Shown one piece after another: positions 1 to 5,433 of a DNA stretch of 5,433 nt. The position numbers and the translations under genes are program-made. The DNA is taken from contig JAPOIQ010000102.1 of NCBI GenBank assembly GCA_029978815.1, positions 1 to 5,433 on the forward strand, in the 5' to 3' direction. The DNA is from a bacterium. GTDB taxonomy: Bacteria; Actinomycetota; Acidimicrobiia; Acidimicrobiales; Ilumatobacteraceae. Position 1 is the stretch's first letter; every line of letters begins with the position of its first letter. Below the pieces are notes generated by a model. That model was not told the origin of the DNA. It was given only the letters and a program-made list of their open reading frames with translations, and searched no databases.

Positions 1-2
1 AT

Positions 3-1250
3 GAATTTCGATCGATTGTTCGTCGATCGCGAGAAGTGGTTCTGCTCGCCGCCGCAACCGGAATTGCGACCGGGCTATTCGTCAGAGGTTTTGAACTAGC
101 AGTGCACTCCGTGTACGACCGGCTGTTAGAGGCGCCGTTGTGGATTCTCCTCACTGCGCCGGTTACAGGCCTCATCGTCGCTGCACTCTCACTTCGTTAC
201 ATCGGCGGAGGTGTGTCAGGTTCAACTTCAGATGAATACCTACACGCATTCCATGATTCTCAATATCGACTCGGACCGCGTGCACTTATCGCCCGTGTGA
301 TCGCCGCCATCGCCTCGCTCGGAACCGGTGGCTCCCTCGGTCTCGAAGGTCCGTCGCTGTACGGCGGCTCAGCTCTCGGTTCGCAAATTCAGCGCCGTCT
401 TCCCGCTCCATTCCGCGGAAGCGACCACCGCACACTGCTCGTTGCCGGAGCAGCCGCAGGTGTGGCAGCAATTTTTAAGGCTCCAGCGACCGGGGCAATT
501 TTTGCTCTTGAGGTTCCCTACCGCGACGATCTCGCACGCCGAATGTTGCTTCCAGCTCTCGTCGCGAGTGCAACTGGTTACTTCACCTTCGTCTCGCTGA
601 GTGACACCACGCCACTACTTGGTGGAACGATCATTCCGATTCCTCAGTTTGAGGTTCGTGACCTGTTTGGTGCCCTTGCGATTGGAGTTGCCTGCGCAAT
701 TGGAGCACGGGCATTCGCGAAACTCATCCGCTTTGCCAAAGCGTTTTCGGTTCGTTCTTTCCCGATCAGGATCACCGTTGCGTCCGCAACAATGATCGGG
801 CTTGTGTTGCTCTCCCGTGAGCTCACCGGCCTGCCGCTCAGTCTTGGTGCTGGATACGAAGTCCTCGAAGATTGGCTATTTGTCGAGGCTGACATCGCGC
901 TGTGGCTGCTCGTTACCGTCTTCGTGATCCGTTCCCTCGCCTCGGCGGCAACGTTGATCGGCGGGGGAGTCGGAGGGGGATTCATTCCTCTCGTTGTCGG
1001 TGGAGCAATCGTTGGCCGGACCGTTGGCGAAGTGGTGCACCCCGAGCGCTTCTCGCTGTACACCTTGATCGGGATTGCAGCGTTCCTTGGGGCTGGTTAC
1101 CGCGTTCCGCTTGCTGCGGTCATGTTCGTCGCAGAGTCAACTGGTCGACCGAACTTCATCGTTCCCGCTCTCTTTGCAGCGGTTGCGGCAGAGTTGGTGA
1201 TGGGCGAGCAGTCGATCACCGCGTTTCAGCGCCGACCGGGCCAGATGTAG
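3..1250 (+). CDS. ClC-family chloride channel/transporter, 5'-partial
   Basis: An integral membrane anion channel or antiporter of the ClC family, without C-terminal CBS domains. The frame is open from base 3 and the first in-frame start is GTG at 36. The 11 codons before it encode a basic stretch (R, RR, R) of the kind that precedes helix B in ClC proteins, so the true start probably lies upstream of the window. Counting from GTG 36 (404 residues), the gating-glutamate motif GLEGP is at 102-106 with E104. A helix with APATG and ALE is near 149-159, GGGFIP (the GxFxP motif) is at 313-318, and a helix-N-like stretch GYRVPLAAVMFVAESTG is at 354-370. Around ten hydrophobic segments are evident. 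Several pore positions differ from the E. coli transporter: GGGVS stands where GSGIP is usual, Val160 follows Glu159 where the proton glutamate is expected, and QSIT is near the C-terminus where SIY is common. The family call is secure. Channel versus exchanger, and the ion carried, are not. Confidence 0.88.
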   Translation, partial: EFRSIVRRSREVVLLAAATGIATGLFVRGFELAVHSVYDRLLEAPLWILLTAPVTGLIVAALSLRYIGGGVSGSTSDEYLHAFHDSQYRLGPRALIARVIAAIASLGTGGSLGLEGPSLYGGSALGSQIQRRLPAPFRGSDHRTLLVAGAAAGVAAIFKAPATGAIFALEVPYRDDLARRMLLPALVASATGYFTFVSLSDTTPLLGGTIIPIPQFEVRDLFGALAIGVACAIGARAFAKLIRFAKAFSVRSFPIRITVASATMIGLVLLSRELTGLPLSLGAGYEVLEDWLFVEADIALWLLVTVFVIRSLASAATLIGGGVGGGFIPLVVGGAIVGRTVGEVVHPERFSLYTLIGIAAFLGAGYRVPLAAVMFVAESTGRPNFIVPALFAAVAAELVMGEQSITAFQRRPGQM

Positions 1251-1307
1251 TCCCCAGGGGTATCCGCCGAGTCGGCCGTATCGAAGGGCGACTGCCAAAC
1301 TCGGAAT

Positions 1308-3158
1308 ATGCCGTCAGATCAAAATGTCGCTCTCACTGCTGAGATGCAAGGAACCATTGTCACCTGGGAAGTGGCTGCAGGCACAGCGGTTCGAGAGGGC
1401 CAAGTCCTTGGTCTTTTAGAGTCGATGAAACTTCACCATGACATCATCGCCCCTTCGGGCGGGGTGCTTGCCGCTGTGAGTGTCGAAGTGGGGTCAACGG
1501 TGAAGCCGGGGGACACAATTGCAGTGATTGACCCAAGTGCGGCCGTTACCAACGCCGATGCGGAACTGCCGAACACGGTCGTGGCATCTGGCCCGCTTGG
1601 TCTGGATCGCCCTGACCTGTCAGAAGTTGTTGATCGCCACGAAAAAGGCCTTGACGCTGCCCGTCCTTCTGCAGTCGAGCGTCGAAGGGAGCGTGGCCAT
1701 CGAACGGCACGCGAGAATGTGGAAGATCTCATCGATGACGGTTCGCTTATCGAGTACGGCCCGCTGGTTCTTGCGGCGCAGCGGAAGCGTCGCGAGCTTG
1801 AGGATCTCATCGAGAACACGCCGGCCGATGGTCTTGTCGGTGTAATCGCCACAGTGAATGGCGACATGTTTGAAGGGCACGACGCGCAATGCGTCGTCAT
1901 GTCGTATGACTATTCGGTGCTGGCTGGAACTCAGGGCCATCAGAACCATCGGAAAAAAGACCGTTTATTCGAGCTTGCTGAAGAACTACGCCTTCCGGTG
2001 ATTTTCTTCACTGAAGGAGGAGGCGGACGCCCGGGTGATACCGATACCGGGGGTGTGACAGGACTCGACTGTTACGCATTCCTCTGGTGGGGGCAGTTGT
2101 CCGGAACAGTGCCCATGGTCGGCGTGAATTCTGGCTACTGCTTCGCAGGAAACGCGGCGATTCTCGGGTGTTGCGATGTGGTGATCGCAACGCGAGATTC
2201 GAATATCGGTATGGGCGGGCCGGCAATGATCGAAGGCGGTGGGCTCGGGGTATATGACCCGAAAGAAATCGGGCCGACATCGGTGCAAGCAGCGAATGGT
2301 GTCATCGACATCTTGGTTGAAGATGAAGCAGAAGCTGTTGCAGTAGCTCGGAAATATCTGTCGTATTTCCAAGGTTCAGTTTCGGATTGGACGTGTGGAG
2401 ATCAGGCGGCACTTCGTGACGTCATTCCGGTTGACCGACTCCGCGCGTATGACGTGCGAAATGTGATTGAAGGAATGTTCGACTCCGACAGTGTCCTCGA
2501 GATTCGAAAGGATTTCGGAATCGGAATGATCACTGCGCTCGCAAGGGTTGAAGGACGCCCGGTTGGTGTCATTGCAAATAATCCAGCGCATCTCGCCGGA
2601 GCAATCGATTCAGACGGCGCTGACAAGGCGGCACGGTTTATGCAACTTTGTGATGCCCATGGGCTCCCGATCATCACGCTTGTTGACACCCCGGGGATGA
2701 TGGTTGGGCCCGATGTTGAGCAAACTGCTCTCGTTCGGCACTGCAGCCGCCTCTTCGTAACCGGCGCAAATGTGACGGTGCCTGTGATCTCTGTGGTGTT
2801 GCGCAAGTCGTACGGGCTCGGAGCGCAAGCGATGATGGGTGGCAGCACAAAAGCACCGCTCGCATGTCTCGCATGGCCAACCGGCGAGTTCGGTGGCATG
2901 GGCCTCGAGGGGTATGTGCGGCTCGGTTACCGCAAGGAACTTGAAGCGGCAGGGTCTCCAGAAGAGGAAGAGAAACTCTTTAGACAGCTCGTTGACCGTC
3001 TGTATGAGCATGGTAAGGCGTTGAGTATTGCGACGTGGTTTGAGATTGATGATGTGATCGATCCGGCCGATACTCGTCGATGGTTGTCAACGTTGCTTCG
3101 CTCTGTGCCACCGCGTGATACGTCGAGGCCGGTACGGCCTCAGGTAGATACCTGGTAG
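1308..3158 (+). CDS. Acyl-CoA carboxylase: fused biotin-carrier (BCCP) and carboxyltransferase domains
   Basis: Probably transfers carboxyl from biotin to an acyl-CoA in the cytoplasm. Residues 7-75 form a biotinyl domain with ESMKL at 38-42, making K41 the likely biotinylated lysine. A linker follows to about 105. The N-terminal carboxyltransferase half runs to about 360, with the glycine loop GGGGRPG at 237-243 and a crotonase-like segment YCFAGNAAILGCCDVV at 277-292. The C-terminal half follows, with DTPGMMVGPDVE at 460-471, YGLGAQAMMGG at 502-512, AWPTGEFGGMGLEG at 522-535 and EIDDVIDPADTRRW at 579-592. The carboxyltransferase is full length (about 510 residues) and resembles the C-terminal part of single-chain long-chain acyl-CoA carboxylases more than classical PccB. 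No biotin carboxylase domain is present here or upstream, so a separate subunit must supply it. ATG 1308 is the only start between the previous in-frame stop and the biotinyl domain; Shine-Dalgarno is weak. The acyl-CoA substrate is unknown. Confidence 0.9.
   Translation: MPSDQNVALTAEMQGTIVTWEVAAGTAVREGQVLGLLESMKLHHDIIAPSGGVLAAVSVEVGSTVKPGDTIAVIDPSAAVTNADAELPNTVVASGPLGLDRPDLSEVVDRHEKGLDAARPSAVERRRERGHRTARENVEDLIDDGSLIEYGPLVLAAQRKRRELEDLIENTPADGLVGVIATVNGDMFEGHDAQCVVMSYDYSVLAGTQGHQNHRKKDRLFELAEELRLPVIFFTEGGGGRPGDTDTGGVTGLDCYAFLWWGQLSGTVPMVGVNSGYCFAGNAAILGCCDVVIATRDSNIGMGGPAMIEGGGLGVYDPKEIGPTSVQAANGVIDILVEDEAEAVAVARKYLSYFQGSVSDWTCGDQAALRDVIPVDRLRAYDVRNVIEGMFDSDSVLEIRKDFGIGMITALARVEGRPVGVIANNPAHLAGAIDSDGADKAARFMQLCDAHGLPIITLVDTPGMMVGPDVEQTALVRHCSRLFVTGANVTVPVISVVLRKSYGLGAQAMMGGSTKAPLACLAWPTGEFGGMGLEGYVRLGYRKELEAAGSPEEEEKLFRQLVDRLYEHGKALSIATWFEIDDVIDPADTRRWLSTLLRSVPPRDTSRPVRPQVDTW
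3125..3154. terminator. Two adjacent inverted repeats between convergent genes; candidate 3'-end hairpins
   Basis: Two perfect inverted repeats sit back to back in the last codons of the carboxylase gene, before its stop at 3156. The first is GAGGCCG-GTA-CGGCCTC (3125-3141), a 7-bp GC-rich stem with a 3-base loop. The second is CAGGTA-GA-TACCTG (3141-3154), which would fold as 5 bp with a 4-base loop. They share base 3141. Being inverted repeats, they fold in transcripts of either strand, so they could serve the carboxylase gene and, about 30-60 bases beyond its stop, the convergent hydrolase gene. No T-tract follows on either strand, so this is not a classical intrinsic terminator. A 3'-end stabiliser or coincidence is also possible. 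Confidence 0.35.
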
Positions 3159-3183
3159 CTGCGAAGATCCTGTCCCGACTGGC

Positions 3184-3861
3184 CTAGTGCTGAAAGACGA
3201 AATTTGATTGCTTCACTGACCCCATCGTTGCTGAGGAAGCGAGTGAGTAGCGATGTCCAGGGTAAAGAATGACGTCATCTGGCACGGTCGACAGCATGCG
3301 GAGGCTTTCCATCATTGCGGTGGCATCTGATCCGGGCAGGTCTGTTCGGCCGCACCCATCAAGGAAGAGTGTGTCGCCGGCGACGAGACGACCATCGACA
3401 AGGAAGCACTGGCTGCCTGGTGTATGGCCTGGCGTATGGACAAGTGTGATCTCCACGTCGCCGACGTTGAGCACATCGCCTGGCGCATGAGCGACGAGTT
3501 GATCGGATGTGACATTTGCGGTTCGCTCCATCCACGGCACTTCTTCTGATTGCACGTGGATTGGGCAGTCGACGCGATTGAGGAGAGCGGCGACTCCTTC
3601 GATCTCGTGTCCCATGATCGAACCGCCCACATGGTCGGCGTGGTAGTGGGTTGCGAGCACTCCGTCTACGGACATGCCATCGGATTCGACGATGTCAACG
3701 AGATCGTTGACATTCCACGCGGGGTCGACAAGTACACATGACCCTGTCGCGCGGTCGCCTATCGCATAGGAGAAATTGACCATCTGTGTGGCGAAGTCAT
3801 TCCCGACGGCAAAATCCCGGCCCGAAAGCATCTGCCGGAAGTAGAAACGATTGTCTTCCAT
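3184..3861 (-). CDS. Metallo-beta-lactamase-fold hydrolase, glyoxalase II-like
   Basis: A 225-residue cytoplasmic metallohydrolase with no signal peptide or membrane segment. It carries the full set of MBL-fold metal ligands: THYHADH at 71-77 (H72, H74, D76, H77), H146 in HTPGHTPGS, D163 in GDTLF, and H203 in YPGH. The GCGRTDLPGSD stretch at 169-179 is typical of the glyoxalase II/ETHE1-like branch (hydroxyacylglutathione hydrolase, persulfide dioxygenase and related thioester hydrolases). The length suits the single-domain members, and no rhodanese domain is attached. ATG at 3861 is chosen because the protein reads well from there and a -10-like TACGCT lies 7 bases upstream; there is no Shine-Dalgarno, so the message may be leaderless. 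It is convergent with the carboxylase gene (25-bp gap) and divergent from the oxidoreductase gene (24-bp gap). The fold and metal site are secure. The substrate cannot be read from sequence, and glutathione may be replaced by another thiol if the host is an actinobacterium. Confidence 0.88.
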   Translation of the reverse strand: MEDNRFYFRQMLSGRDFAVGNDFATQMVNFSYAIGDRATGSCVLVDPAWNVNDLVDIVESDGMSVDGVLATHYHADHVGGSIMGHEIEGVAALLNRVDCPIHVQSEEVPWMERTANVTSDQLVAHAPGDVLNVGDVEITLVHTPGHTPGSQCFLVDGRLVAGDTLFLDGCGRTDLPGSDATAMMESLRMLSTVPDDVILYPGHRYSLASSATMGSVKQSNFVFQH

Positions 3862-3868
3862 ATATTCG

Positions 3869-3874
3869 AGCGTA
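3869..3874 (-). promoter_or_regulatory. Candidate -10 element of the hydrolase gene
   Basis: Read on the minus strand, these bases are TACGCT (TAnnnT), ending seven bases before ATG 3861, the spacing expected for a leaderless start. I found no convincing -35 at 16-18 bp: the best TTG-containing hexamer (TTGCCA, plus-strand bases 3887-3892) is only 12 bp away. This half of the divergent promoter may therefore be weaker or activator-dependent. Confidence 0.28.
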
Positions 3875-3878
3875 CGCT
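3869..3878. repeat. Perfect 10-bp palindrome AGCGTACGCT centred in the divergent gap
   Basis: The sequence equals its own reverse complement. Its centre, between 3873 and 3874, is exactly 12.5 bases from the first base of each divergent start codon (3861 and 3886). It contains both candidate -10 hexamers, which overlap by the central TA. It could be a symmetric promoter core, an operator for a dimeric regulator, or both. Confidence 0.6.
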
Positions 3879-3885
3879 TCTGGGC

Positions 3886-5007
3886 GTGGCAACGAGTGAC
3901 TCAACAGCAATGCACGCTGATCAAATTCGATATGGCGTGATCGGGACCGGAATGATGGGTGTTGAGCACATCGAGAACGTTCTGCACCTCGACGGAACAA
4001 CGGTGACCGCAGTTGCCGACACGAACGCTGATCGCCGGGCGATCGGCGCGAATGCCGCCCGTGAACTTGGCAGCCCAGAAGTTGTTGAATTCGCTGATCA
4101 TCGGGAAATGCTTGATTCAGGTCTTGTTGATGCAGTTGTCATCGTGACGCCGAACATGACTCATGCCGACGTCCTTAGCGATGTTCTCGCAACAGATCTT
4201 CATGTAATGGTGGAAAAACCGCTCTGCACCACGATTGATGACTGCCAGCGCGTGGTTGACGCAGCAGCACAAGGTTCTCCGCATCGGGTCGTGTGGATGG
4301 GCTTGGAATACAGGTACATGCCGCCGACGACTGCAATGTTGAACGAAATCCGAAGCGGAACTGTCGGAAACGTGAAGATGGTGGCGATCCGCGAACACCG
4401 CTTACCATTTCTCGAAAAGGTTGACGACTGGAACAGGTTCAATCGCAACACCGGCGGCACCTTTGTTGAGAAGTGCTGTCATTTTTTCGATCTCATGCGA
4501 CTCGCCACAAATGCTGAACCAGTGCGGGTCTATGCCTCTGGCGCGCAGGACGTGAACCACCTTGATGAGTCATACGGTGGTGAGGTCCCCGACATCATCG
4601 ACAATGGGTTCGTCATCGTCGATTTTGACAACGGGGCCCGAGGGCTGCTTGATCTCTGCATGTTTGCTGAGGCGAGTAAGAATGAACAAGAAATCTCGGT
4701 CACCGGCGATGCGGGAAAGATTGAGGCGCTTGTCACCGAATCGGTTCTTCGTGTCGGTCGACGCTCAGATGGCCAGCACGTCATTAGCGAGCGAGTGATT
4801 TCAGACGAAAATATTCGTCATGTGGGCCTGCACAATGGTGCCAGTTTCCTCGAGCACGTCGACTTTCTTGAGGCGATTCGAAGCGGGAGCCCAGCCAAGG
4901 TCACTCTTGTCGACGGAATGCGTTCTGTGGCGATCGGTCTTGCTGCGCATCGATCACTCGACCTCGGTCGCCCAGTCGACATGAGTGAGGTCTTCCCGAA
5001 TGCGTGA
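3886..5007 (+). CDS. Gfo/Idh/MocA-family NAD(P)-dependent oxidoreductase
   Basis: A cytoplasmic dehydrogenase of the glucose-fructose oxidoreductase/inositol dehydrogenase/MocA family, which oxidises or reduces sugars, polyols and related compounds. From GTG 3886 it is 373 residues, normal for the family. The N-terminal Rossmann fold has GxGxxG as GTGMMG at 20-25, VTAVAD closing the second strand at 40-45, IVTPN at 86-90, and the hallmark EKP at 110-112 (K111 catalytic). The C-terminal substrate domain has GGTFVEKCCHFFDLMR at 190-205. There H199 is the likely catalytic histidine, and Glu195 stands where many members have Asp. The start is uncertain: GTG 3886 has no Shine-Dalgarno but sits 7 bases after a -10-like hexamer, while ATG 3910, also without Shine-Dalgarno, still leaves the whole Rossmann fold intact. 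It leads a two-gene unit with the ProA-like gene, overlapping it by 8 bp. The substrate is not identifiable. Confidence 0.88.
   Translation: MATSDSTAMHADQIRYGVIGTGMMGVEHIENVLHLDGTTVTAVADTNADRRAIGANAARELGSPEVVEFADHREMLDSGLVDAVVIVTPNMTHADVLSDVLATDLHVMVEKPLCTTIDDCQRVVDAAAQGSPHRVVWMGLEYRYMPPTTAMLNEIRSGTVGNVKMVAIREHRLPFLEKVDDWNRFNRNTGGTFVEKCCHFFDLMRLATNAEPVRVYASGAQDVNHLDESYGGEVPDIIDNGFVIVDFDNGARGLLDLCMFAEASKNEQEISVTGDAGKIEALVTESVLRVGRRSDGQHVISERVISDENIRHVGLHNGASFLEHVDFLEAIRSGSPAKVTLVDGMRSVAIGLAAHRSLDLGRPVDMSEVFPNA
4985..4990 (+). promoter_or_regulatory. Ribosome binding site of the ProA-like gene
   Basis: GTGAGG, containing the Shine-Dalgarno core GAGG, lies inside the end of the oxidoreductase gene, 9 bases before ATG 5000. 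It supports this start and suggests translation coupled to the upstream gene. Confidence 0.55.
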
Positions 5008-5433
5008 GCGGATCGAGCGCCTCTTGGAAGGGCAGCTAGTGCTGACTGGTGGTGATAGCGCAGTGCGGGTGACCGCCGACTTGGCGAGTTCATTCGTTGC
5101 CGGGGATCAACTCCTTGTTGCGAGTGATGAGCTGTTGCGCGTGCCGTCCGATGAAGCCCGTATCGCAGCAAACGCAGTCTCGGCGGCGGTTGAGGCGTTT
5201 TCGTTGCTTGCAGACTGCTCAGATGATGCGATTAGTTCGTTCTTTCTTGCGTTTGCAGATGCGCTGACATCGAGCGAGGTAGTGGAACGGGTGCTCGCAG
5301 CGAACAGGATTGATGTCACTGATGCGCACGAGCGTGGGCGCTCAACGACCCGCTTGGAACTCTCATCAAAGATGATCGATGACATGGTCGCCGGTCTCAA
5401 GATGTGGAGTGAGATCGATATGCGGCGAGATGA
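5000..5433 (+). CDS. ProA-like aldehyde dehydrogenase superfamily protein, 3'-partial with N-terminal extension
   Basis: The reading frame opens at ATG 5000 and stays open to the window end (144 codons plus two bases), so the catalytic core is missing. Residues 76-136 resemble the N-terminal region of glutamate-5-semialdehyde dehydrogenase (ProA): FADAL at 84-88, VLAANRIDVTDAHERGRS at 98-115 against ProA-type IL-AN-xDV-xAR-xxG-LS, then RLELS at 118-122, and MVAGLKMW at 129-136 against the ADGLRQV-type segment. ProA reduces gamma-glutamyl phosphate in proline synthesis, but the first 55-60 residues (LVLTGGD, AGDQLLVASDELLRVPS) have no counterpart in E. coli ProA, so this may be a paralogue with another role. 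A GAGG lies 9 bases upstream, and the start overlaps the end of the oxidoreductase gene by 8 bp, implying co-transcription and coupled translation. The family call rests on this weak N-terminal match because the cysteine and cofactor motifs are outside the window. Confidence 0.62.
   Translation, partial: MRERIERLLEGQLVLTGGDSAVRVTADLASSFVAGDQLLVASDELLRVPSDEARIAANAVSAAVEAFSLLADCSDDAISSFFLAFADALTSSEVVERVLAANRIDVTDAHERGRSTTRLELSSKMIDDMVAGLKMWSEIDMRRD

Larger units (their letters stand above)
3851..3878 (+). promoter_or_regulatory. Candidate promoter of the oxidoreductase operon
   Basis: TTGTCT (3851-3856, a 4/6 match to the sigma70-type -35 consensus) and TACGCT (3873-3878, fitting TAnnnT) are separated by 16 bp. 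Seven bases separate the hexamer from GTG 3886, so transcription would begin at or next to the start codon, giving a leaderless message. The -35 element lies inside the first codons of the divergent hydrolase gene. A competing -10-like TATATT at 3861-3866 has no good -35 partner. Confidence 0.35.

Noticed and set aside
9..29. Two CGATCG palindromes near the window start
   Set aside because: They fall in codons of the basic N-terminal stretch of the ClC protein and can be explained by Arg/Ser/Ile codon use.
1..99. ATG at base 1 opening a 32-codon frame
   Set aside because: It overlaps the ClC gene in another frame, has no recognisable protein pattern, and starts exactly at the window edge.
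644..1063. Antisense 139-codon frame inside the ClC gene
   Set aside because: Low-complexity Ser/Thr/Pro/Arg-rich translation typical of a shadow frame opposite a GC-rich gene.
1252..1259. CCCCAGGGG-like palindrome just after the ClC stop
   Set aside because: The loop would be a single base and no T-tract follows, so it is not a credible terminator.
1433..1900. Antisense 155-codon frame inside the carboxylase gene
   Set aside because: Ser/Arg-rich composition mirrors the sense codons; no domain and no start signal.
2402..2899. Antisense 165-codon frame inside the carboxylase gene
   Set aside because: Opposite highly conserved carboxyltransferase motifs, with no protein-like pattern of its own.
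3861..3866. TATATT as the -10 of the oxidoreductase gene
   Set aside because: No acceptable -35 at 16-18 bp and it overlaps the hydrolase start codon; TACGCT at 3873 has a better -35 and spacing. Not excluded.
5431..5433. Terminal TGA as a stop for the ProA-like gene
   Set aside because: It is out of frame; the reading frame ends GAT GA, so the gene continues past the window.
1..5433. Mobile element, defence system, CRISPR array, or RNA gene
   Set aside because: No transposase, integrase, nuclease, direct-repeat array, tRNA cloverleaf or rRNA segment is visible; all genes are metabolic or transport types with little space between them.

Overview
The window looks like an ordinary chromosomal segment of a moderately GC-rich bacterium (mid-50s % GC by eye). 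GTG as well as ATG starts, genes with little or no Shine-Dalgarno sequence, an acyl-CoA carboxylase fused to its biotin domain, and a ProA-like aldehyde dehydrogenase with an N-terminal extension all suggest Actinobacteria, perhaps an Acidimicrobiia-like lineage. That placement rests on recall of protein families, not on a search. I see no tRNA, rRNA, CRISPR array, insertion sequence or phage gene.

Layout: (1) Bases 3-1250, + strand: a ClC-family anion channel or transporter whose N-terminus is cut by the window edge. (2) Bases 1308-3158, + strand: a 616-residue protein with an N-terminal biotin-carrier domain fused to a complete carboxyltransferase, but no biotin carboxylase domain. (3) Bases 3184-3861, - strand: a glyoxalase II-like metallo-beta-lactamase-fold hydrolase, convergent with gene 2. 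Two back-to-back inverted repeats lie in the last codons of gene 2. (4) Bases 3886-5007, + strand: a Gfo/Idh/MocA-family NAD(P)-dependent oxidoreductase, divergent from gene 3 across only 24 bp. (5) Bases 5000-5433, + strand: the start of a ProA-like aldehyde dehydrogenase superfamily protein. It overlaps gene 4 by 8 bp and runs off the window.

How they may work together: genes 4 and 5 form a tightly coupled pair, an oxidoreductase followed by an aldehyde or acyl-phosphate reductase-like enzyme. Gene 3 may be co-expressed from the shared 24-bp divergent promoter. The substrates are not evident. Genes 1 and 2 are collinear with a 57-bp gap and have no obvious functional link.

The most striking structural signal is in the gap between genes 3 and 4. 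A perfect 10-bp palindrome (AGCGTACGCT) sits exactly midway between the two start codons. It places a TACGCT hexamer at -13 to -8 from each start, as expected for a symmetric promoter driving two leaderless divergent genes. Second is the split acyl-CoA carboxylase architecture. Third is the set of substituted pore residues in the ClC protein. I found no convincing case for a wholly new multi-gene system.
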